Of a DNA stretch of 64,000 nt, positions 33,631-39,926 are shown in pieces; positions within the stretch are counted from its first letter, which is position 1, and the number at the start of each line of letters is the position of its first letter. The notes below the pieces were generated by a model. That model did no database searches. It had not been told where the DNA came from and saw only the letters and a program-made list of their open reading frames with translations. The DNA comes from DTHT01 sp037444625 (GTDB lineage: Bacteria; Acidobacteriota; Terriglobia; Bryobacterales; Bryobacteraceae), in NCBI GenBank assembly GCA_037444625.1, contig JBBIMA010000019.1, positions 1 to 64,000 of the forward strand, written 5' to 3'. A program made the translations under genes and the position numbers.

Positions 33631-34800
33631 GTGCGGCGCAAGATCCTGGTCTCGGCGGGGGAAGCCTCGGGCGACCTGTACACGGCGAGCCTCGTCCAGC
33701 GGCTGCGCGAGCGCCTGCCCGGCGCGGAGTTCTTCGGCAGCGCCGGGCCGCGCATGCGGGCGGCCGGGGTGCGGGCGGTGGTGGACGCCGGCTCGCTGGC
33801 GGTGGTCGGCCTGGTCGAGGTGGTGCGCCATGTGCCCAGGATTTACCGCCAGTATCGCCGTCTGCTGGCGGCCTGCCGGCAGGAGCGGCCCGAGCTGGCC
33901 ATCCTGACCGACAGCCCGGACTTTCACCTGCGGCTGGCGCGCCGGCTCAAGCGCCAGGGCATCCCGGTGATCTACCTGGTGGCCCCCCAGGTCTGGGCCT
34001 GGCGGCGCGGACGCCTGCGCCTGATGCGGCGCGTGATTGACCGCCTGCTTTGCATCTTCCCCTTCGAGGAGGAGTTCTTCCGGCGGGAGGGCATCGCGGC
34101 CTTCTACGTCGGCCATCCGCTGGCGCGGCTGGTGCGGCCGCGACTGGCGCGCCGGGAATTCCTGCGCGCCCACGGCCTGCCGGAGGATCGCCCGCTGGTG
34201 GCTTTGCTGCCCGGAAGCCGCTGGAGCGAAGCCTCGCGGCACCTACCGCCCTTGATCGAGGCCGCCCGGCGCATCGGGCGGGAGGTACCCGCTTCGTTCC
34301 TGTGGGCGGCGCCCGAGGGAGGCTTTTCGGGGGCCGGCGGCCGGAATTTTCGGGAACCCATCGCCCGCTCATCCATCCAAGTGATTGAAGGGCAAACCTG
34401 GGAGGTCTTGGCCCAGGCCCAGGTGGCCTTGGCCGCCAGCGGCACGGTCACCATCGAGGCGGCCCTGCTGGGCACGCCCTTGGTGGTCTTTTACAAGGTG
34501 AGTCCCTGGACCTGGCGGCTGGGCCGGCCGCTGGTGCGCGTGCCCTTCTACTCCATGGTGAATCTGGTGGCCGGTCGCGCCGTAGCGCCCGAACTGGTGC
34601 AGAATGAAGTGGTAGGGGAGCGCCTGGCGGCCGAAGCGTTGCGCCTGTTGCGCGACCCGGAGGCGCGGCGGCGCATGCAGAGCGATCTGGCGGAGGTCGC
34701 CGCCCGGCTGTCCGGCCCGGATGACCCCATCGAGCGGGCCGCAGCCCTGGTGGAAGAGTTCATGCGTTCAGCTACCGACGAGCGAGGGAGTGAGGGATGA
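33631..34800 (+). CDS. lpxB: Lipid-A-disaccharide synthase LpxB
   Basis: GT19 glycosyltransferase condensing UDP-2,3-diacylglucosamine with lipid X in lipid A synthesis, peripheral on the inner membrane; 389 aa. Motifs are ILVSAGEASGDLYTASLV, FFGSAGPRMRAAGV, AILTDSPDFHLRLARRLKRQGIPVIYLVAPQVWAWRRGRLR, LCIFPFEEEFFRREGIAAFYVGHPL, VALLPGSRWSEASRHLPPL and ASGTVTIEAALLGTPLVVFYKVSPWTWRLGR. Its presence shows a diderm with LPS. GTG 33631 gives the family start exactly. The stop overlaps the next ATG (ATGA). Confidence 0.95.
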   Translation: MRRKILVSAGEASGDLYTASLVQRLRERLPGAEFFGSAGPRMRAAGVRAVVDAGSLAVVGLVEVVRHVPRIYRQYRRLLAACRQERPELAILTDSPDFHLRLARRLKRQGIPVIYLVAPQVWAWRRGRLRLMRRVIDRLLCIFPFEEEFFRREGIAAFYVGHPLARLVRPRLARREFLRAHGLPEDRPLVALLPGSRWSEASRHLPPLIEAARRIGREVPASFLWAAPEGGFSGAGGRNFREPIARSSIQVIEGQTWEVLAQAQVALAASGTVTIEAALLGTPLVVFYKVSPWTWRLGRPLVRVPFYSMVNLVAGRAVAPELVQNEVVGERLAAEALRLLRDPEARRRMQSDLAEVAARLSGPDDPIERAAALVEEFMRSATDERGSEG

Positions 34801-36755
34801 AGCGGATTCTGTGGACGGCGGCGCTCCTGCTGGCGGGCGCCCCGGCCGTCTGGGGCCAGGAGCGGCGGCCCCGCATTGACGTGCAGCACTACCGCCTGGA
34901 GGCGGAAATCAACCTCCAGGAGCGATCCCTCTCCGCCCGGGCCGAAGTGTGGTTCGTTCCCCAGGACGAGATCACTTCGGCGGTGTTCGAGCTCAACAAC
35001 GCGCTCAACGTCTCCAAGGTGGAGGACGGGCGCGGGCGGCCGGTGGCCGCCACCCGCTCGCACCAGGACTTCACTGAACGGCTCACCTTCCCCGAGCGCC
35101 TGGCCAAGGGCATCCCGGCCGCGGTGATCTTCTACTACGACGGGCGGTTGAGCGGCGAGGAGGAGTCCCCGGTCTTCGGCATCAAGTTCGCCGCCATTCA
35201 GCCCGACTACGCCTACCTGATGTACCCGGCCCGCTGGTTCCCGCTCAGCGGCTACACGACCGACCGCTTCACGGCCGAATTCAAGATCACCGTCCCGGCG
35301 GGCTTTCACGTGGTCGCCCCGGGACTGGAGCGCAAGCTGGAAGCTCCTCCCGGCAAGGCCTCCTTCCAGTTCGAGTTCACGCAGCCTTCCTTCCCGGGCA
35401 CCCTGGCGGTGGTGCGCGGCGAGCCGGCCCGCATCAGCGCGGAGGGCGTGACCACGAGCCTTTACTTCCGCGGCGCCAACCAGCCGATGGCCGGCGCCTA
35501 CGGCGAGGAGTTCGGCCGGGCCATGGCCTTTTTCACCAGCCTCTACGGCCTGCCGCCGCAGGCCAACCTGACCGTGGTCGAGACCGAGGCCGGAGCTCCT
35601 AACGGCTACGCCGCCCCCGGCCTGGTCTTGCTGGCTTCGACCAGCATCGGCGGGCAGGTGAACGTGCGGCTGGTGGCCAATCAGGTGGCCCGGCAGTGGT
35701 GGGGCATGCTGCTCTCGGCAGCCACTCGCAATCATCTCTGGATCACCAACGGAGCCGCGCGCTACGCCGAGCTGCTCTACCTGGAGCACCTCAACGGCAC
35801 CGCCGCCCTGGAGGCCGAAGCGCACGACCTCTACGTGGACGCCTTGACCATCAACGACATTCCGGTCAGCCAGACCGGGCGCATCGAGGACTACTCGCCG
35901 GAGTTCTGGGCGGTCTCGGCCAGCAAGGGCGCCGCCGTCTATCACATGCTGCGCTACGTCATCGGCGAGCAGCCCTTCCGGCGCCTGCTCAAGGAATTTC
36001 CCGGCGCCCATGCCTGGGCCTCGGTCGCCACCGAAGACCTCCAGAAGGCCGCCGAGGCGGCCGCCGGCCAGTCCCTGGGCTATTTCTTCCTGCAATGGAT
36101 CGAGTCCAGCGGAGCGCCCGAGTTCAAGCTGGAATACACGATCTACCGCACTCAGAAGGGCTTCCGCGTGGTGGGCAAAGTCTCTCAGGATCTGGACACC
36201 TTCCGCATGCCGGTCGAGTTGAAGATCGAGACCGAAGGCAACCCGGAATCCAAACGCATCGAGGTGGTGGGGACCTCCTCGGAGTTCGTGGTGGAGACCT
36301 TCGGCAAGCCCAAGACTCTGACGCTCGATCCCGACCGCCGCGTGCTGCGCTTCAGCGACACGGTGCGCGTGGCGGTGGCCATCCGCCGCGGCGAGCAGTT
36401 CGCCGAGATCGGCGAGTTCAACGAGGCTCTCAAGGAATACCAGCGGGCCCTGGAAGTCAACCGCTACAGCTCGCTGGCCCACTACCGCATTGCCGAGGTC
36501 TTCTTCTTGCAGAACAACTTTCAGTCCGCCGCCAACGAGTTTCGCGAGGCGCTCAACGGCGATCTGGAGCCCAAGTGGACCGAAGTCTGGTCGCACATCA
36601 ACCTGGGCAAGATCTTCGACCTGACCGGCCAGCGCGAGCGCGCGCTGAACGAATACCGCCAGGCGGTTCGCACCAAGGACAACACCCAGGGCGCGCAGGA
36701 GGAAGCCGCCCGCTACCTCAAGGAACCCTATCAGCGCCCGCGCCGGCAGGGCTGA
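34797..36755 (+). CDS. M1-peptidase-fold pseudoenzyme with C-terminal TPR repeats
   Basis: Secreted 652-residue protein (signal MKRILWTAALLLAGAPAVWG) with the M1 aminopeptidase layout: an N-terminal beta domain, then a gluzincin-like domain. The zinc site HExxH-x18-E is replaced residue for residue. It reads N295-Q-V-A-R299 followed by QWWG (family HELAHQWFG), and the third ligand is N318 in WITNGAARY (family WLNEGFA), with the x18 spacing kept. GxMEN reads GAPNG. ASKGAAVYHMLRYVIGEQPF, the later M1 signature, is conserved. From about residue 465, at least three TPR-like helices follow. It is therefore a probable non-catalytic scaffold or binding protein. ATGA overlap with lpxB implies an envelope role. 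Confidence 0.8.
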   Translation: MKRILWTAALLLAGAPAVWGQERRPRIDVQHYRLEAEINLQERSLSARAEVWFVPQDEITSAVFELNNALNVSKVEDGRGRPVAATRSHQDFTERLTFPERLAKGIPAAVIFYYDGRLSGEEESPVFGIKFAAIQPDYAYLMYPARWFPLSGYTTDRFTAEFKITVPAGFHVVAPGLERKLEAPPGKASFQFEFTQPSFPGTLAVVRGEPARISAEGVTTSLYFRGANQPMAGAYGEEFGRAMAFFTSLYGLPPQANLTVVETEAGAPNGYAAPGLVLLASTSIGGQVNVRLVANQVARQWWGMLLSAATRNHLWITNGAARYAELLYLEHLNGTAALEAEAHDLYVDALTINDIPVSQTGRIEDYSPEFWAVSASKGAAVYHMLRYVIGEQPFRRLLKEFPGAHAWASVATEDLQKAAEAAAGQSLGYFFLQWIESSGAPEFKLEYTIYRTQKGFRVVGKVSQDLDTFRMPVELKIETEGNPESKRIEVVGTSSEFVVETFGKPKTLTLDPDRRVLRFSDTVRVAVAIRRGEQFAEIGEFNEALKEYQRALEVNRYSSLAHYRIAEVFFLQNNFQSAANEFREALNGDLEPKWTEVWSHINLGKIFDLTGQRERALNEYRQAVRTKDNTQGAQEEAARYLKEPYQRPRRQG

Positions 36756-36765
36756 GGCCGGCCCT

Positions 36766-37599
36766 TCAGTCGCTCACCTCGATCGAGGGCGCCTGCCCCG
36801 GACCCAGTTCCGCCACCCGCGCCGTCACGGCGCGCGCCAGCTCCAGGTAGGCCGCCGCCTGCGGATGGCGGCCGTTCTCCAGCGCCACCGGGCGCCCGCT
36901 GTCGCCGCCCTTGCGCACTTCGGGATCCAGCGCCAGCTCGCCCAGGAACGGCACGCCCATCTCCTCGGCCGTGCGCCGCCCTCCCCCCGCGCTGAACACG
37001 TCCACCCGGCCCTGGCAGTGCGGGCAAATCAGATAGCTCATGTTCTCCACGATGCCCAGCACCTCGACTCTCACCTGGCGGAACATATGCACCGCCTTGC
37101 GGGCGTCCTCCAGCGAGACGTCCGAGGGCGTGGTCACCACGATCGCCCCGGTCAGAGGCGCGGTCTGAATCAGGCTGAGTTGCACGTCGCCGGTGCCCGG
37201 CGGCAGGTCCACCACCAGGTAGTCCAGCTCGCCCCACTCCACGTTGCGCAGGAATTGCTGCACCACGCTGTGCAGCATGGGGCCGCGCCAGATCAGCGGC
37301 CTGTCCCCGGGGTTCAGGAAACCCATGGACATCACCCGCACGCCGTATTGCTCCAGCGGCTGAATGCGCTCGCCCGCAACGCTCGGCATCCGGTTGATCC
37401 CCAGCATGAGAGGCACGTTGGGGCCGTACACGTCGGCGTCCATCAGCCCGGTGCGCCGGCCCAGGGCGGCCAGCGCCACGGCCAGGTTCACCGCCACCGT
37501 GGTCTTGCCCACTCCGCCCTTGCCTGAGCCCACCGCGATCAGATGCCGGACGCCCGGAATGGGAAGCTTGGGCAGTTCCCTGCCCCCTGCGGAAGCCAT
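36766..37599 (-). CDS. mrp: Mrp/ApbC (NBP35-like) Fe-S carrier ATPase
   Basis: P-loop ATPase that binds and transfers Fe-S clusters; 277 aa. The deviant Walker A is GSGKGGVGKTTVAVNLA, with DADVYGPNVPLMLG, DYLVVDLPPGTGDVQLSL and the cluster-binding CxxC in ENMSYLICPHCQ. It lacks the N-terminal DUF59 domain found in many Mrp proteins. ATG 37599 is chosen. A TAGGAT at 37612-37607 overlaps the earlier ATG (37608) and puts the transcription start at 37599-37600. Confidence 0.92.
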   Translation of the reverse strand: MASAGGRELPKLPIPGVRHLIAVGSGKGGVGKTTVAVNLAVALAALGRRTGLMDADVYGPNVPLMLGINRMPSVAGERIQPLEQYGVRVMSMGFLNPGDRPLIWRGPMLHSVVQQFLRNVEWGELDYLVVDLPPGTGDVQLSLIQTAPLTGAIVVTTPSDVSLEDARKAVHMFRQVRVEVLGIVENMSYLICPHCQGRVDVFSAGGGRRTAEEMGVPFLGELALDPEVRKGGDSGRPVALENGRHPQAAAYLELARAVTARVAELGPGQAPSIEVSD

Positions 37600-37606
37600 T
37601 TCTTCC

Positions 37607-37612
37607 ATCCTA
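37607..37612 (-). promoter_or_regulatory. -10 element of mrp promoter
   Basis: TAGGAT in the extended form TGCTAGGAT, 7 nt before ATG 37599, predicting a leaderless mRNA. Confidence 0.5.
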
Positions 37613-37638
37613 GCACCCCGGGCTCGGGCCCCGGCCCC

Positions 37639-38556
37639 TCACCAGCCCGATTCCGCCAGCGATTCCAGGAAAGGCCGGCCGAGCGGCCAGCGTGCGCGCA
37701 CGCGGCGCCCGTCCTGCTGAAAAACCCCGGCCGTCAGCACGCCGCTCAGATCGCGCGGATTGGGCTGCTGCTTCTCGCGCGCGATCATCTCCCGCAAGGT
37801 CTGCGTCAGTCCGCGAAGCTGGGCGGCAAGCACGCCCGCCTGCTCGGACGACCGGCAGGTCACCTCGGCGTTCAGATCCAGGCCCTCGCCGCGCGGCTCC
37901 GCCCAGAAGGCGATGCGCTCGGCCTCCGCCATCGCCTGGACGAACAGGCGCGTGCCCGGCGGCAACTCTCCCGCCCCTTTCAGGCTCCCGGCAGGCACCA
38001 GCGACCACAGGGGCGCTTCGGGCGCCTCCCGGGCCTGCGGGCGCCGCCTTTGCAGCCGCTCAGCCGCCCAGGCGTCCCGGCTCACCGCCAGCGCCATCAC
38101 GTCCCGCCGCAGCGGGAAGTAAGAGATTTTGCGCTCGGGACGGCTGCCCGCCACCCGGCAAAAGCTGTTGTAGCAGACACCGCCTTGCGCCGCCACCAAA
38201 CGAGCCAGCGCGCTCCAATCGAATCGGCCGCGCAGCAGGAAGAAGGTGCCCTCGGGATGGAAGGCGATGAGGGCCGCTTGCAGGTCCCGCCGCGGATCGA
38301 AGCCGCTCTGCTCGACAAAGGCTCGGTATTCGGGCTCCTCCGACAGCCGCGCCAGACCGAGCCACTCGGCGAAGCCCGCCCGCGCTAGGACCTCCCAGTC
38401 CGCATAGACGATCACCGCCTCGCCCGGCGGCAGCCGCGCCAACCAATCCGCCGCCGTGCGGCCCCGCTCCCGCAGCCGGGCGGCCAGCAGCACCAGGCCC
38501 GCGCAAATCGCCGCCAGTGCCAGCAGCACCAGCGCGGGCGCGATGCGTCGTCTCAC
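37639..38556 (-). CDS. Membrane-anchored hypothetical protein
   Basis: 305-residue protein with one N-terminal transmembrane helix (RIAPALVLLALAAICAGLVLLAARL) and a large domain presumably outside the cytoplasm. I do not recognise the family. The domain begins LPPGEAVIVYADWEVLARAGFAEWLGL and continues GFDPRRDLQAALIAFHPEGTFFLLRGRFDW. It ends FQQDGRRVRARWPLGRPFLESLA. A repeated pattern of alternating strands and helices suggests an alpha/beta sandwich, without obvious catalytic motifs. The start is GTG 38556, 6 nt after TAAGCT. Confidence 0.65.
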   Translation of the reverse strand: MRRRIAPALVLLALAAICAGLVLLAARLRERGRTAADWLARLPPGEAVIVYADWEVLARAGFAEWLGLARLSEEPEYRAFVEQSGFDPRRDLQAALIAFHPEGTFFLLRGRFDWSALARLVAAQGGVCYNSFCRVAGSRPERKISYFPLRRDVMALAVSRDAWAAERLQRRRPQAREAPEAPLWSLVPAGSLKGAGELPPGTRLFVQAMAEAERIAFWAEPRGEGLDLNAEVTCRSSEQAGVLAAQLRGLTQTLREMIAREKQQPNPRDLSGVLTAGVFQQDGRRVRARWPLGRPFLESLAESGW

Positions 38557-38562
38557 TCTGCC

Positions 38563-38568
38563 AGCTTA
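38563..38568 (-). promoter_or_regulatory. -10 element before anchored hypothetical gene
   Basis: TAAGCT on the minus strand (GGTAAGCTGG), 6 nt before GTG 38556. Confidence 0.35.
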
Positions 38569-38602
38569 CCTCGCCGCCGGGCAGACCCGCCCGGCGGCCT
38601 TC

Positions 38603-39637
38603 TCAAACCGACGCCGGCTCCAGGCGCGCCTGCTTCCACAACTCCAAATAGGGCCGCAACTGCTCCATCATCTGCCGGAAGCCCGCGAAGGTCAGCGATT
38701 GCGCGCCGTCGCTCACCGCCTTCTCGGGGGCCGGGTGCACCTCCACCATCAGCCCGTCGGCCCCCACCGCCACCGCCGCCCGCGCCAGCGGCGCCACCAG
38801 ACTCCGCTTGCCCGTGGCGTGGCTGGGATCCACGATCACCGGCAGGTGGGTCAGCTCGTTCAGCACCGCCACCGCCGCGATGTCGCAGGTGTTCCGCGTC
38901 GCGGTCTCGAAGGTCCGTATACCCCGCTCGCACAGGATCACGTTCGGATTGCCGTGCGCCACGACGTATTCGGCCGACATCAGCAGCTCGTGGATCGTCG
39001 AACTCATGCCCCGCTTCAGCAACACCGCCCGCCGGCACCGCCCGACCGCTTTCAACAGGGCGAAGTTCTGCATGTTACGCGCCCCGATTTGCAGCACGTC
39101 GGCGTACTCGGCCACCAGATCCACGTCGCCGTCGCTCATGACCTCGGTGACGATGTCCAGCCCGGTGGCCTCCTTGGCCTTGCGCAGCAGGCGCAAGCCC
39201 TCCCGCTCCAGCCCCAGGAAGTCGTACGGCGAGGTGCGCGGCTTGAACGCCCCGCCGCGCAACAAGCGCGCCCCCGCCCGGGCCACCGCCTCGGCCGTCT
39301 CCATGATCTGGCGCTCGGACTCCACCGAACACGGACCGGCCATCACCACGAACTCTTCGCCCCCGATCTCGACCCCGTTGACCCGGATCACGCTGCGCTC
39401 GCGCCGGAACTCGCGGCTGACGAACTTGTAGGGGGCCGATATGCGCATGGCGTTCTCCACCCCCGGCATGGCCTGAAGAGATTCCAGGCAGGCGGTGACG
39501 TCCCCCACCCCGATGGCCCCGATCACCACGCGTTCCTCACCCTGGATGGTGTGCACCCGGTAGCCGAACTCCCGGATCCGCGCGCACACCGCCTCGATTT
39601 CCTCCCGGGTGGCGTGCAATCTCATCGAGACGATCAT
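38603..39637 (-). CDS. aroF: 3-deoxy-7-phosphoheptulonate (DAHP) synthase, type I-beta with N-terminal regulatory domain
   Basis: First enzyme of the shikimate pathway (PEP + erythrose-4-phosphate to DAHP); 344 aa. Residues 1-75 form a ferredoxin-like regulatory domain, as in Thermotoga DAHP synthase, where it mediates Tyr/Phe feedback. The barrel shows VMAGPCSVES, GGAFKPRTSPYDFLG, QIGARNMQNFALL, VLLKRGMSSTIHELLMSAEY, ILCERGIRTFETATRNTCDI and VIVDPSHATGKR. ATG 39637 follows GGGAGG by 8 nt. An attenuator occupies the 200 nt upstream, so supply would be controlled both by allostery and by leader-peptide translation. Confidence 0.95.
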   Translation of the reverse strand: MIVSMRLHATREEIEAVCARIREFGYRVHTIQGEERVVIGAIGVGDVTACLESLQAMPGVENAMRISAPYKFVSREFRRERSVIRVNGVEIGGEEFVVMAGPCSVESERQIMETAEAVARAGARLLRGGAFKPRTSPYDFLGLEREGLRLLRKAKEATGLDIVTEVMSDGDVDLVAEYADVLQIGARNMQNFALLKAVGRCRRAVLLKRGMSSTIHELLMSAEYVVAHGNPNVILCERGIRTFETATRNTCDIAAVAVLNELTHLPVIVDPSHATGKRSLVAPLARAAVAVGADGLMVEVHPAPEKAVSDGAQSLTFAGFRQMMEQLRPYLELWKQARLEPASV

Positions 39638-39704
39638 GGCTTTGCCTCCCTTGCTCAACGCGACCGCTCCCTGACTGCGGCAAGCTCCGGAGCAAAGGCG
39701 CCCC

Positions 39705-39735
39705 AAAATAAAAAACCCACTCTTTCGAGTGGGTT
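39705..39735 (-). terminator. Attenuator terminator in aroF leader
   Basis: Minus-strand stem AACCCACTC (39735-39727), GAAA tetraloop (39726-39723), GAGTGGGTT (39722-39714), then a T-rich tract to 39705. It is a 9-bp perfect stem, 67 nt before the aroF start, and shares its 5' arm with the competing antiterminator. Confidence 0.9.
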
Positions 39736-39776
39736 GGCTTGCCTGAATTTTTCCTAACGGACCGCCAACGCCACTC
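39727..39776 (-). promoter_or_regulatory. Antiterminator of aroF attenuator
   Basis: The 5' arm GAGTGG-C-GTTGGC (39776-39764) pairs with the 3' arm GCCAACCCACTC (39738-39727): 12 base pairs with a single bulged C. The 5' arm begins at the last base of the leader-peptide stop codon. A ribosome that finishes the peptide therefore masks it, and one stalled on the aromatic codons leaves it free. Confidence 0.85.
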
Positions 39777-39838
39777 TACCCGGAGCGGGTAAAGCGCCAA
39801 AATCGGTACCAGAACTGGCCGGCGCCGGCGAAGTCCAT
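39776..39838 (-). CDS. Aromatic leader peptide of aroF attenuator
   Basis: 20-codon open frame reading MDFAGAGQFWYRFWRFTRSG, stop TAG. Seven of twenty residues are aromatic (4 Phe, 2 Trp, 1 Tyr), concentrated at positions 9-16. The ATG lies 5-6 nt after the predicted transcription start, with no Shine-Dalgarno, so it would be initiated on a near-leaderless RNA. The stop codon abuts the antiterminator. The peptide itself is probably not functional; ribosome position is the signal. Confidence 0.85.
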   Translation of the reverse strand: MDFAGAGQFWYRFWRFTRSG

Positions 39839-39849
39839 CGGAAACTATC

Positions 39850-39878
39850 AGTATAGCCCGGCCCGCGGCGCCTGGCAA
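39850..39878 (-). promoter_or_regulatory. Promoter of aroF leader
   Basis: Minus strand: -35 TTGCCA (39878-39873), 17-nt spacer, -10 TATACT (39855-39850). Predicted start near 39843. Confidence 0.75.
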
Positions 39879-39926
39879 GAGAAAATTGCCCCCGCTGCGA
39901 ACCCCACGGCAGCGACCGGGCAGCCT

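Noticed and set aside
39640..39880. T-box riboswitch as the controller of aroF
   Set aside because: No T-box consensus or specifier-loop arrangement is present. The short aromatic ORF with overlapping antiterminator and terminator explains the leader fully.
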